Shown: positions 16,669-25,435 of the stretch, in pieces
Numbering within the stretch: position 1 is the first letter of the stretch
Layout: the number at the start of each line of letters is the position of its first letter
Assembly: GCF_003184185.1 (NCBI RefSeq)
Contig: NZ_QHJG01000018.1
Span: forward strand, 7,382 to 71,381
Direction of reading: 5' to 3'
DNA from: Legionella qingyii
GTDB lineage: Bacteria > Pseudomonadota > Gammaproteobacteria > Legionellales > Legionellaceae
Length of the DNA stretch: 64,000 nucleotides
The notes under the pieces: generated by a model
What the model saw: only the letters and a program-made list of their open reading frames with translations
The model's database searches: none
What the model was told of the DNA's origin: nothing
Position numbers and translations under genes: made by a program

Positions 16669-17736
16669 ATGAAGCCAGCGAGAATTATAATATCCCTAAT
16701 ACAAGTGGCTATTTTAACTTTTTTGATAATTAAAGGGGCCATTTCTGGTGATGTGCATGTTATTGGCTCAATAAAACATACAATACAACCTACCGCCGAA
16801 TCTTCTTCAAATTACAGTGGACTAAATAATACAAAGGTCATTCAACTGCTTAAAATTGAGTTATCTGACGAGGCTAAAAAACTGCTGGTGAGACGCATAA
16901 AAGATATCGCCACAGATCATTCTCAGACTTCACTTTCATTGCTAGATGCCGAAACTCCTAAAATGGTTCAATTGGCTATGAATCATGTTCCTGTTCTGGA
17001 TCAAGGGCCACATGGAACATGCATCACATTTGCCATAACTGGCGCGCTTGACGCCGTGATTGGACAAGGGGATTACATTAGTCAACTTTGTCATTTACAG
17101 CTAGGCAATTACTTAGAAAAATATGGATATGCTCTGAGCGGTTGGGATGGCAATTATCCTATTGCAGTAATAAATCAGATTGAACAGTATGGAGTTGTGA
17201 ACAAAGAAAAACAAACAACTGTAGGATGTGGTGGTTTGACTGAGTACCCCAATCATTCGAATAAGAAACCTGAGACTTTTATAGATCCCAAAGAATACAG
17301 CACAATGAATGAGCTAATCTTCGGTAAGATAGTGAATTGGTCAAATATCTATTGGAGAATCAGTTCTTCCTGGACATTAAATGAAGTAAAAGAAGCGCTT
17401 CGCTCGGGCGACCGATCTGTTTTTGCGATCATGCTACCGCGTCTTGACATAGGTGTTGTTGGTGCTGTTGGAAATTATAAAACCAAGAACGATACTTGGT
17501 TAATCACCTCAGATGTGTTAATGGGTTTATCAAATATACAAGCGGCCCATGGAATGATCATTACTGGTTACGATGATAATGCGGTTGCTGTTGATAATTA
17601 CGGTAAGAAACACACCGGATTATTAACCCTACGTAACTCTTGGGGGAGTAACATGGGGAATAATGGAGAGTTTTATATGTCATACGATTATTTTAGATTA
17701 CTGACATATGATGTAAGACGTTTTTCGCCCAATTAA
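16669..17736 (+). CDS. Papain-family (C1) cysteine protease, exported
   Basis: The 355-residue product has an N-terminal hydrophobic signal (IIISLIQVAILTFLIIKGAI), a propeptide-like region to about residue 100, and a papain-type catalytic domain. The predicted nucleophile is Cys118 in VLDQGPHGTCITFA, with His294 in AAHGMIITGYDD and Asn323 in LRNSWGSNMG. The Gln of the oxyanion hole is Gln112. Family members hydrolyse peptide bonds and are usually made as zymogens. It is single-gene, with an unusual start-codon hairpin upstream. Export by Sec and then possibly type II secretion is inference. Confidence 0.88.
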   Translation: MKPARIIISLIQVAILTFLIIKGAISGDVHVIGSIKHTIQPTAESSSNYSGLNNTKVIQLLKIELSDEAKKLLVRRIKDIATDHSQTSLSLLDAETPKMVQLAMNHVPVLDQGPHGTCITFAITGALDAVIGQGDYISQLCHLQLGNYLEKYGYALSGWDGNYPIAVINQIEQYGVVNKEKQTTVGCGGLTEYPNHSNKKPETFIDPKEYSTMNELIFGKIVNWSNIYWRISSSWTLNEVKEALRSGDRSVFAIMLPRLDIGVVGAVGNYKTKNDTWLITSDVLMGLSNIQAAHGMIITGYDDNAVAVDNYGKKHTGLLTLRNSWGSNMGNNGEFYMSYDYFRLLTYDVRRFSPN

Positions 17737-18033
17737 GAGCATGACCTAATATTCAACCCAGTATATCTTGGATGCATGCAAATGACGTCGTACTTACTAA
17801 AATGTAGGCAGGATCCTAAAATTAGAGAAATTCTGAAATCCATCCATGACAAGCAAAACGATGTGCAGAAATTAGAACAACTGCATAGTTAAAATGGAAC
17901 TACATCAACTTGGCAGCCATTCTCGCCAGTGATAATGGCTATAAAATTCTACAAGCACAAAATCGAGTTTTGACAATCTATTTATAATTCCAATATAATA
18001 CAACCATAATACTATTTGGACAATTTGTTTAAT
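17737..18033 (+). other. Intergenic stretch with a doubtful 38-codon frame
   Basis: The 297-bp stretch between the protease and the next gene holds one short frame, 17776-17892 (starts MQMTSYLLKC, ends VQKLEQLHS), with charged, helix-like composition but no ribosome binding site. It may be a gene remnant. Nothing else stands out apart from a plain AT-rich run before 18034. Confidence 0.25.
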
Positions 18034-18507
18034 ATGAGTGGTAAAGGCTTAGCTTATTGGCGACAAGCTTGGCAGGATGCAGGGTTTGGTAATAATTATG
18101 AGAATGCTCTGTATTTGTTGAAGCGTTATGCACGCCAATCATTTAATACTTACGGCAAGGACGTCGCCAATTTTTATTTTGGTGAATCAAGAAGTATTTT
18201 TGCTCCAAGTATTAGTCATAAGAGTTGTCGCTTAACTCGTGATGAAAGAAGCATGGAGCGTGTTATAAAAGATTTGCAAGGTATTCTTGATGGCCGCCCA
18301 ATTTATCAAGATGGGGATTTGCATAATATACTTAAAGTCTTTGGTGAAAAGATGAAGCAGGATTGCACGACATCTTTTAAGATTGTACAAAAGCCATCCT
18401 TTTTTGAACATTTTATGTTCCTTGAATATTTTCTTTCATTGTTGCAGAAATGTTTTGGGAACGATCCAACTGAAAAAACAGGAAATGGTTTCTCTCCGAA
18501 AAATTAA
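18034..18507 (+). CDS. Hypothetical protein (157 aa)
   Basis: The product is charged and helix-rich with no signal peptide. It has a basic central block (HKSCRLTRDERSMERVIKDL) and a hydrophobic aromatic segment near the C-terminus (FFEHFMFLEYFLSLLQKCF). The ATG at 18034 is taken as the start; a TTG at 18016 would add six residues but neither has a good ribosome binding site. No family can be named with confidence. The composition resembles short Legionella-specific proteins, so a link to the secreted repertoire is possible but unsupported. Confidence 0.55.
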   Translation: MSGKGLAYWRQAWQDAGFGNNYENALYLLKRYARQSFNTYGKDVANFYFGESRSIFAPSISHKSCRLTRDERSMERVIKDLQGILDGRPIYQDGDLHNILKVFGEKMKQDCTTSFKIVQKPSFFEHFMFLEYFLSLLQKCFGNDPTEKTGNGFSPKN

Positions 18508-18573
18508 AAGTACTCTGTTTTTCCTTGATCTTAAAATATAACCCACTGCATCGATGCTGATTTTACCTTAAAG

Positions 18574-18597
18574 ATTGCCTACCTTGTGGTAGGCAAT
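18574..18597 (-). terminator. Hairpin terminator after the MerR-type gene
   Basis: ATTGCCTACC-TTGT-GGTAGGCAAT is a perfect ten-base stem with a four-base loop, starting six bases beyond the stop codon of the minus-strand MerR/TipAS gene. On that strand it is followed by CTTTAAGG, a weak U-tract. It may also stop transcription from the plus-strand gene ending at 18507. Confidence 0.65.
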
Positions 18598-18602
18598 CCA
18601 AT

Positions 18603-19364
18603 TTAAGACAAATTGCGTTTTGCAAACACTTCCATCGCCGCAGTCAAAAACTCGACCAAATCAGGATGATAACGATTAAAGAAATCACGAAAATCAGGAT
18701 GGTTGAGATAAGTTTGCCCAAGCCCTAAATAAGTATCTTTGGTTGGCGTCCAACAATTTTTGACCCAGTCATAGTGCTGTTGAATAAGGTCCTGTACTTC
18801 CTTTGATTCTATATTAAGGCCTTGTTTAACTGCATTAGCAAGTGCAAGATTTAATTGCTCTCCAGAAGCTTTAAATGTCTCCCAATCAGGTTTTTTCCAA
18901 TGAGAAACTTTTGCCCAACTGTCATCAATTTGTTGCTGTGACATTACGCCCGCTTCAACCAGATATTTTTCATGTTCTTGTTGTTTGATGGGGTCAAATC
19001 CCTCAAACATTTCTTCGATATTCATTTTATATTGTCCTCTTAAATGGGAAATGGTTTTATCAATCGTCTGTATGAGTGTTTGTGTTCGCTCAACATTAGA
19101 CTGCAATGAGGATTTTTGTTGCTGTAACGATTTTATTTTATCGAAATCATTGCAGCTCAAAATTTCCTTAATGTCGTTAAGAGGAAACTCAAGTTCACGA
19201 AAAAACAGAATTTGTTGAAGTAAAAGTAACTGCTCTTCCTGATAATAACGATATTGATTATCACCATAGAATGCAGGCTTTAATAAACCAATTTCATCAT
19301 AAAAGCGCAAAGTCCGGGTGCTTATACCAGAAAGCTTCGCTATTTGTTTAATTGTGTACTTCAT
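18603..19364 (-). CDS. MerR-family regulator with TipAS domain
   Basis: The 253-residue product has an N-terminal MerR winged helix (YTIKQIAKLSGISTRTLRFY, DEIGLLKP, YRYYQEEQLLLLQQI), a long dimerisation coiled coil (about 75-112) and a C-terminal TipAS antibiotic-recognition domain (about 125-250, with HYDWVKNCWTPTKDTYLGLG and HPDFRDFFNRYHPDLVEFL). TipA-type regulators bind small molecules through TipAS and activate transcription from promoters with long spacers. The start follows GAGGAA. The target is not evident; it is a lone gene. Confidence 0.9.
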   Translation of the reverse strand: MKYTIKQIAKLSGISTRTLRFYDEIGLLKPAFYGDNQYRYYQEEQLLLLQQILFFRELEFPLNDIKEILSCNDFDKIKSLQQQKSSLQSNVERTQTLIQTIDKTISHLRGQYKMNIEEMFEGFDPIKQQEHEKYLVEAGVMSQQQIDDSWAKVSHWKKPDWETFKASGEQLNLALANAVKQGLNIESKEVQDLIQQHYDWVKNCWTPTKDTYLGLGQTYLNHPDFRDFFNRYHPDLVEFLTAAMEVFAKRNLS

Positions 19365-19652
19365 ATGGTATTCCTCTTAAGCCACAAGAGACACAATAAG
19401 GGTTAACGTTGCGGCAAGGTCAAGTATTATAATCTACTTTATAAATTCATTAATTTTTAGCAAGCATTCCCTGATTGCTATCCAAGCCTAATTATGTTGT
19501 CCATAAATTATTTTATCTGATATATTTGAGGCTTTGGTGTTCAAATGTAAGTCTTTTGGCAGTTGATGTTCTAACCAATTCATTTTAGCCCTCTTAAGAC
19601 TAGTTTTAGAGGTTAACTACGAATTAAAATCCAAATAATAAGAGGATAATAC

Positions 19653-20939
19653 ATGAAACTGATGTTGGTCATTGGTATAAACCTTGAAATAACAAAATGG
19701 AGCGTAAGTGAATCCAGATCTCCATTCGATGAGGATGATTATCTGTGTGTTTATGAATGCATTACGCCAGAAGAGGCTAACCAGATGCTGGAAAATATAA
19801 AGTCAGCATTCAAGATGGACTATCCTATGGAGTTGGATATAGAAGAGCAAGAATCCTTATCATCGGAATATTATCTAGAAACACATGGAATTTATGTTGT
19901 TGCATCAATGAAGTTTTTAGAAAGATATTTTGACGGGAAAGTTCAGGAGGTTCATCCGGAAGACAAATTCGGAAATAAATCGTTCTATATATACAAGTCA
20001 AAGATGGGGCAAGATGATAATTCACGTGCCCGTTTAATTATAGTAAATACCAGTAAAGATTCACTAACAATTAAGCGTATATCACCTGAACAAATTGAGG
20101 AGTCAGAGTTAATTGATTTTTCGGAAGAATACCTGGGTGCTACTTCATATACTAAAAGGAATAAGGGGAGTGCTCAAATAAAAGCAGCCTATAATTTTAA
20201 TGGACTATTCTTACCTGGTGATAATTTTAATGTACTTTGGTTACCTGCCAAGCCTCATCAAGGGCATGCTATGTTTACTGCCTATGGATGTACGAATCAT
20301 AAGATTGCTAAAATGCTGGAAGCAAAAATTAGAGATGACGAAAAAAGGAAACAAAAAGAAACACCGTTGGTAATTAATAGTGAACACATTACTCTGGTGT
20401 GTGAGGGGCCTATTTTATTGGCTTCAGGGAATTATTTAGAACAAATGTATGGTAAGCCAATTCATGTCTCTCTAGTCAATGATTTGGTAAGGCGAGGTCT
20501 TGCTGATAAACAGGCGCAACAACGAGCAACTGCTGTAGATAAAATCTATGCTGAATGGGATGCAAAAGTTCAATTAAGGAATCAGACTTATCTTTTAAAG
20601 CAACAAAGCAGAACAGCTCCAGTGTTCTTCCCGCCGCAATGGATTCCAACTGGACCCTATCAAAAACCTTCGTGCGCATCTTCATTCAATAGTGAAAACA
20701 CGATTGTTCCCAAACCTGAACCGCTACCGTATCCTGCAATTCTTATGAAGGAAAAGACCGTTGTTCCAAAGCCTGAGCCACTGCCATATCCCTTTATTAC
20801 CGGGAGACAAAGTTCTCTAACAACTCATGAGCAAACGAAAATGGTTGCTCCACGAGCTCAATCAATATTCCATGAGTCTGATGCAAATGAGCCGTTAAAA
20901 GCCTTTACTGAAGAGGAGTATTTGGGCCTTTTTCAGTAA
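19653..20939 (+). CDS. Legionella-type unknown protein with Pro-rich repeat and acidic tail; candidate Dot/Icm substrate
   Basis: The 428-residue protein has no recognisable enzyme domain. Residues about 1-300 look globular, with a recurring short element (EYYLETHGIYVVASMKFLE and TLVCEGPILLASGNYLEQMY) suggesting an internal duplication. Residues about 350-385 hold a tandem duplicate of VPKPEPLPYP with about 16-residue spacing. The C-terminus (EPLKAFTEEEYLGLFQ) combines a Glu block with hydrophobic residues at the end, the pattern known for Dot/Icm translocation signals. The start follows GAGGATAAT. Function is unknown; effector status is inference from tail composition. A terminator follows directly. 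Confidence 0.7.
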   Translation: MKLMLVIGINLEITKWSVSESRSPFDEDDYLCVYECITPEEANQMLENIKSAFKMDYPMELDIEEQESLSSEYYLETHGIYVVASMKFLERYFDGKVQEVHPEDKFGNKSFYIYKSKMGQDDNSRARLIIVNTSKDSLTIKRISPEQIEESELIDFSEEYLGATSYTKRNKGSAQIKAAYNFNGLFLPGDNFNVLWLPAKPHQGHAMFTAYGCTNHKIAKMLEAKIRDDEKRKQKETPLVINSEHITLVCEGPILLASGNYLEQMYGKPIHVSLVNDLVRRGLADKQAQQRATAVDKIYAEWDAKVQLRNQTYLLKQQSRTAPVFFPPQWIPTGPYQKPSCASSFNSENTIVPKPEPLPYPAILMKEKTVVPKPEPLPYPFITGRQSSLTTHEQTKMVAPRAQSIFHESDANEPLKAFTEEEYLGLFQ

Positions 20940-20956
20940 TAGATTAAGCAGTCCAT

Positions 20957-20990
20957 AGCCAGGTTGCAAGCAACCAGGCTTCGCTTTTTT
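20957..20990 (+). terminator. Intrinsic terminator built on a repeated palindrome
   Basis: AGCCAGGTTGC pairs with GCAACCAGGCT (one A-A mismatch) and is followed by TCGCTTTTTT, a good U-tract. It ends the transcript of the 428-residue protein. The stem sequence recurs elsewhere in the window in degenerate form (25416-25438, 27424-27455, 31454-31466). Confidence 0.8.
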
Positions 20991-21019
20991 GATATACGAA
21001 TACTCAAACAGAAATAATG

Positions 21020-22444
21020 TCAATCTACCTTTTTGCCAGTCGGTTTTGCACTGATTTTTGCGGGGGTAAGGTTATTAGTGATCCGCGAGACTGCCTTATC
21101 TACTCGGCGCTGAAGCGTGATTTCAACCATTACTGTTTCATTTGGATGAATAATTTTGTTCATGTCGGTAAGCGAGGAATGAAAATCAAGCAACCTATAA
21201 TAGGCGAGGGCTTGGTTACTTGACTCAGGGTATGCCTTAATACGTAATCCCAGATTACCTTTCATTTTGGGCGTATTAATCCCTGCCTCCATGATGTCGT
21301 AGTTAAGAAAATAAGTGAGTTTTCCTCGATTATTCAAGTTTTTTTGGCGATCTACGAAGAACCCTGTAGGAAGTGCCTGCTCGCTATATTTGGGACCAGC
21401 AGTTAAATAGAGATCATAATCGACAAGATGATTGCCCCGGTCATCAATAAGCCGGAAAATAATCATGGAGTAGCGATTGGTGATATATTCGCGCTTAAAG
21501 ATAAGCGTGTTCACTGATTCTTTATGCTCATTGTTCTGAGTTTCTTTAGTAATCTTATCGAGCTCTTGTACTAATGTATTATAAGAGGCAGGATTTTTTA
21601 CTTGCAGGCATCGCAGAACCCATATTGCCGTGGGATGAGTGGCGGCATTGGCCATAGTAACACTACGGATGATTCCGATATTTTTACCGGAATGCGAAAG
21701 CCCAGGAAGAACCCCAAATGCCATTGGTTTTGACCGTATCATTTGGGAGAATGCAAGATTTTCACCGTTATTTCCCTCCTGATGTAGTTTCAACAGACTA
21801 TAATTCATATTGGTAGCCGCCACGCGTACCACTCCATCAGACCCAGCTTCCCCCGTGTAGGAGTTAAGTGCATCATAAAGTTGGCGATCAATTTTCTGGC
21901 CGGTAAGTACAAAGGAATAGATACCATAAGCTGTGCAATCGTAATCAAGCCAACTTTCATTAAGTTGCCAGCTCATATCGCTTCCGAGCTCAAGCCAATC
22001 AAGTACACGTTGCCCAGGTTCAACACCTTCAAAAAAACTCTTTATACGGCCTAGCCGAGATTTACCAAGTTGTGCAAGAGCAGAGCCGTGGTTGGTAGGG
22101 GCCAGCATGATAAGATGGCTCAAGGGACATTTCGCAAGATTATTCTTAAAGTATAAATCCATCCATTTTCGTACAATGGGGCCACCGGTAGAGTGCGTAA
22201 TACAAGCAAAACGCTCCCCATCTCGCAGCTTATCAGCAATTTCATCACGTAATGCCTCATCCAATGCACGGGCTATATCGTCAACCGTTATCGTATCGTC
22301 AAAGCTGATGTAGTGCCCGAGATAAATATTGCCAACCCGGATATCCAGCGTACCGTTTTTGCTCTGACTTGCAAGCCATTGGGGAAGCTCCCCATAAGTA
22401 TTGGTATGTGTGACACTCCAACCATGGACGAAGATAACAATCAT
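21020..22444 (-). CDS. plaB: Phospholipase A/lysophospholipase A PlaB
   Basis: The 474-residue protein starts MIVIFVHGWSV at 22444 behind AAGGAG. Ser85 lies in THSTGG, Asp203 in GSDGV and His251 in LSHSG; these are the catalytic positions reported for L. pneumophila PlaB, and the length also matches. PlaB is the major cell-associated phospholipase A of Legionella, located at the outer membrane without a classical signal peptide, and contributes to virulence. The N-terminal half is the alpha/beta-hydrolase fold; the C-terminal part from about 325 is the beta-rich domain needed for activity and oligomerisation. An in-frame ATG 12 codons upstream has no ribosome binding site. Apparently monocistronic. 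Confidence 0.95.
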   Translation of the reverse strand: MIVIFVHGWSVTHTNTYGELPQWLASQSKNGTLDIRVGNIYLGHYISFDDTITVDDIARALDEALRDEIADKLRDGERFACITHSTGGPIVRKWMDLYFKNNLAKCPLSHLIMLAPTNHGSALAQLGKSRLGRIKSFFEGVEPGQRVLDWLELGSDMSWQLNESWLDYDCTAYGIYSFVLTGQKIDRQLYDALNSYTGEAGSDGVVRVAATNMNYSLLKLHQEGNNGENLAFSQMIRSKPMAFGVLPGLSHSGKNIGIIRSVTMANAATHPTAIWVLRCLQVKNPASYNTLVQELDKITKETQNNEHKESVNTLIFKREYITNRYSMIIFRLIDDRGNHLVDYDLYLTAGPKYSEQALPTGFFVDRQKNLNNRGKLTYFLNYDIMEAGINTPKMKGNLGLRIKAYPESSNQALAYYRLLDFHSSLTDMNKIIHPNETVMVEITLQRRVDKAVSRITNNLTPAKISAKPTGKKVD

Positions 22445-22657
22445 GATGCTCCTTAACTGATTGACTCTACAACAGGACATTGTTGAGTAACTCGCTGATA
22501 TTAGATTATTTTAAACTTGAACCTCAAGTTTTTTAGTTTGGCCTCCATGATTAGATTAATTAAGATGCTCTTCTATGAAGAAGAGGCTATCAAAGTGCAC
22601 AAAGGGTTTTGGAAGCATCCATCTAAATCCGCATAAACATACCGCAACACACATTTA

Positions 22658-22781
22658 CAGGACTTACGAAAAACCCCAATCTCTTTGTTAAAAAATGTTT
22701 TTAATTCGGTCATTTAGTCTATCTAAACTCCCTCATTAAAAACATTTTTTGCCTCGACCTTGAGATTTTTCGTAAGTCCTG
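22658..22781. mobile_element. 124-bp MITE-like palindromic element
   Basis: The element has perfect 16-base terminal inverted repeats: CAGGACTTACGAAAAA (22658-22673) and TTTTTCGTAAGTCCTG (22766-22781). An inner perfect inverted pair, AAAAAATGTTTTTAAT and ATTAAAAACATTTTTT, brackets a central loop. It can fold into one long interrupted hairpin and encodes nothing. It lies in the 505-bp gap between plaB and the dipeptide epimerase. Size, terminal repeats and lack of coding capacity suggest a non-autonomous mobile element. No obvious target duplication was identified. Confidence 0.75.
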
Positions 22782-22949
22782 ATTTATAAAGAATATACTC
22801 ATTCATCAAGTTTGAGATTGTAGATTCTGGTTGCTTGTTTCTTCAGTTTTAAACAAGGTATATTGGTCAATTATCATTAAAATATCCCTATTAATCTAAA
22901 AAAGAGAATGTATTTTGAGACGCAATAAATTTTTAAATAAGGTGCTTAG

Positions 22950-24053
22950 ATGAAGATTATGGAGATTCATATTGCGCAATTAACTATTCCATTAATTCGC
23001 CCATTTATAACTGCGGTAAGACGTACTGAATGCGTTGAGGATGTGGTGGTAATGATTAAAACGGATAGTGGCAATTGGGGGTATGGTTCAGCTGCTTCAA
23101 CTCCTGCCATCACTGGAGACAGTACGGAATCTATTATCTTTGCAATTAAAACCATTCTTGGTCCGCAATTAATTGGACGAAGTATTTCAGAATTGAATTT
23201 ATTACTCCAAATGAATAACCAGGCCATAGCAAGGAATACCTCGGCAAAAGCGGCCATTGATATCGCATTGCATGATTTATTTGCCCAACATTGTGGCTTA
23301 CCTCTTTATAAATTGCTGGGCGGTAATACGAACAGCATTAGCTCGTGTATTACGATAAGCGTTAAAGAGATTGATGCGATGGTGCAGGATGCGGTTGACC
23401 TCGTCAATCAAGGGCACCAAACTATAAAAATAAAATTGGGATTAAATCCAATTGAAGACATCAAGCGCGTCCATGCGATTCGTCAAGCGGTAGGTGATTC
23501 TATTACGTTACTTGTTGATGCGAATCAGGGATGGTCTTATGACGATGCCTTGAAGGTTATTGAGTCATTGAAGCAACAGCATTTGAATATTGCTTTGGTC
23601 GAACAACCTATTCGTGCTCAAGATCTGCTGCACTTAAAGGCTATTAGCGAACAGGTAGACTGTCTGATTATTGCCGATGAGGCGTGTTTTTCCCCTGAAG
23701 ATACTCTGAATATTGCAAAAATTAATGCGTGTGATGGGGTCAATATTAAGCTAATGAAATCGGGTGGCATTGAGAATGCGCAAGCGATCTATAATATTGC
23801 TAAATCAGCACACATGAAAATCATGGTTGGATGCATGCTGGAATCACCCATTGGAATTGCTGCTATCGCCAGTTTTGCTTTAAGTAAGCCGGATATCTTC
23901 TATGCAGACCTTGATCCTATTTATTTGATTCGTGACAATTATGTACTTGGTGGGGCGCAACGCCTTGGCGCTAAAATCATTTTATCAGACAAACCTGGTT
24001 TGGGAATTGAAGGTATTTTCCAGGGATTAAATCAGATTGGAGTGATCCATTAA
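22950..24053 (+). CDS. Dipeptide epimerase (enolase superfamily, L-Ala-D/L-Glu epimerase-like)
   Basis: The 367-residue product has the muconate-lactonizing/enolase fold with the epimerase residues: Lys160-x-Lys162 (TIKIKLGL), metal ligands Asp190 (VDANQGW), Glu218 (LVEQPI) and Asp243 (IADEACF), and a second catalytic Lys267 in NIKLMKSGG. The late DLDP segment is also typical of dipeptide epimerases. These enzymes interconvert L-Ala-D-Glu and L-Ala-L-Glu, allowing murein peptides to be degraded. The next gene overlaps by one base and encodes a permease, so the pair may take up and recycle peptides. Exact dipeptide specificity cannot be read from sequence. Confidence 0.9.
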   Translation: MKIMEIHIAQLTIPLIRPFITAVRRTECVEDVVVMIKTDSGNWGYGSAASTPAITGDSTESIIFAIKTILGPQLIGRSISELNLLLQMNNQAIARNTSAKAAIDIALHDLFAQHCGLPLYKLLGGNTNSISSCITISVKEIDAMVQDAVDLVNQGHQTIKIKLGLNPIEDIKRVHAIRQAVGDSITLLVDANQGWSYDDALKVIESLKQQHLNIALVEQPIRAQDLLHLKAISEQVDCLIIADEACFSPEDTLNIAKINACDGVNIKLMKSGGIENAQAIYNIAKSAHMKIMVGCMLESPIGIAAIASFALSKPDIFYADLDPIYLIRDNYVLGGAQRLGAKIILSDKPGLGIEGIFQGLNQIGVIH

Positions 24054-25339
24054 TGTCTTTTTACATTCAGTTAGCCAGTTTAGGTATTATTGTTCTTTAT
24101 GCTGTAATGCTATTTCGCAATGTTGATGCGTTAATCGCGACCGCAATCTGTGTTGGACTGGGCTATTTGTGGAATCTAAGCAGCCCAATTGACATCGGAA
24201 ACTCTATGGCTAATGCGTTAGGCTCATTCATGGCCTTAGTTGGTTTTATTATCATGCTGGGTCATGGCTTAGGTGAGATCTTAACGCATACTCAGGTCAG
24301 TCATACCTTGGTGCACCAAGTTGTTTATGGGATTGGGATTAATACTCAGCGACGCGCTAAAATTGGCATTGTACTTTCATCTTTTATCATTGTAGGTTTG
24401 CTTGGCACTTTGGCAGGAGGGTTAGCTATTTTAGCTCCCAGTTTACGCCCTATTGCAGGTTCTGTTGGACTATCACGCCCCAGTTTGGCTGTGTTAATGC
24501 AGGCTTCAGCCGAAGAGGCTTTAATTCTTGGACCTTTTGCTCCTCCAGTCGTGGCGTTACTGGGTGTTACAGGACTAAATTATGTGACGGTGCTTCTTTA
24601 TGCATCTCTTCCAGTGGCCTTGGTTACTTTAATTACTACGTGGGTGATGGCTAACCGATTACAACGAAAGTATGCGAATGAATCTTGTGAAGATGAGGAT
24701 ACTTCAGAGCCATTTGCGCCCAGTAAACAACAAAAGCGGGCTACTTTGCTCTTCTTAATTTCTTTTATGGCGTGTGTCGTCTATGGTTTATTGGCTCAGG
24801 CAAAAACCACCTATGTCATTTTTGTCATGTTATTTCTAGCGCTGATTACGGGATTGGCGAGTCAATTAAGTTTAATCCAAGTTTTTAAATTGTTTGTTGA
24901 GGGGATGCAAAAAAGCCTACATCTCTTCTTTTTGTTTATTTTGTTTGATCCTTTTATGGTTTTAATTCATCAGGCGGGAGGATTTATTGCATTAACAGAA
25001 TTATTAACCCCCTTAATTAATTTAGGGGGCAAACCCATATTATCGATGTTAATTGGATTCACAGGTGCTTTTGGCATGCCGGGTGCTGCGGAAGCAACCA
25101 TTAAAATGCTGCATCAGCTTTTTTCTCCTAGTGTCCTTCAGATGCAATTGCCCATGATATCGTTCGCTTTGTGCATGATCTTCGCGACCCGTGTGACTAA
25201 TTATGCCTATCCTGGTGCCAATATGTTTGCTGCGATGGGCTTTGCTGGAAGCGAAAATGTCAAAGCAATGATACAAAACGGACTAACTGTCACTGCGGCA
25301 CAAGTCTTATTTCTAATTGTATACAGTTTATTCTTATGA
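24053..25339 (+). CDS. Polytopic permease, GntP/IT-superfamily-like
   Basis: The 428-residue protein has about 11-12 hydrophobic helices in two halves, a hydrophilic central loop (about 203-228) and Gly/Pro-rich helix breaks (LGTLAGGLAILAPSLRPIAG, ILGPFAPPVVALLG, GFTGAFGMPGAAEATIKM) typical of ion-transporter-superfamily carriers. Its start ATG overlaps the stop of the epimerase gene, so translation is coupled, and a terminator follows. Context suggests it imports the epimerase substrate or exports the product; the substrate is not shown by sequence. Similar proteins are annotated variously as Na+/H+ antiporter-like or gluconate permease-like. Confidence 0.75.
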   Translation: MSFYIQLASLGIIVLYAVMLFRNVDALIATAICVGLGYLWNLSSPIDIGNSMANALGSFMALVGFIIMLGHGLGEILTHTQVSHTLVHQVVYGIGINTQRRAKIGIVLSSFIIVGLLGTLAGGLAILAPSLRPIAGSVGLSRPSLAVLMQASAEEALILGPFAPPVVALLGVTGLNYVTVLLYASLPVALVTLITTWVMANRLQRKYANESCEDEDTSEPFAPSKQQKRATLLFLISFMACVVYGLLAQAKTTYVIFVMLFLALITGLASQLSLIQVFKLFVEGMQKSLHLFFLFILFDPFMVLIHQAGGFIALTELLTPLINLGGKPILSMLIGFTGAFGMPGAAEATIKMLHQLFSPSVLQMQLPMISFALCMIFATRVTNYAYPGANMFAAMGFAGSENVKAMIQNGLTVTAAQVLFLIVYSLFL

Positions 25340-25355
25340 TTGAGCGTGTTCATAA

Positions 25356-25391
25356 AGTTAGGTTGGGTCGTGACTCAACCTAACTAATTTT
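25356..25391 (+). terminator. Intrinsic terminator of the epimerase-permease operon
   Basis: AGTTAGGTTG (25356-25365) pairs perfectly with CAACCTAACT (25376-25385); the loop can pair further (GTC/GAC). AATTTT follows. It lies 17 bp after the permease stop codon. Confidence 0.8.
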
Positions 25392-25435
25392 GCGGAGAAT
25401 GAGAGTAGGTATATTCCTGGTTGCAAGTGACTAGA

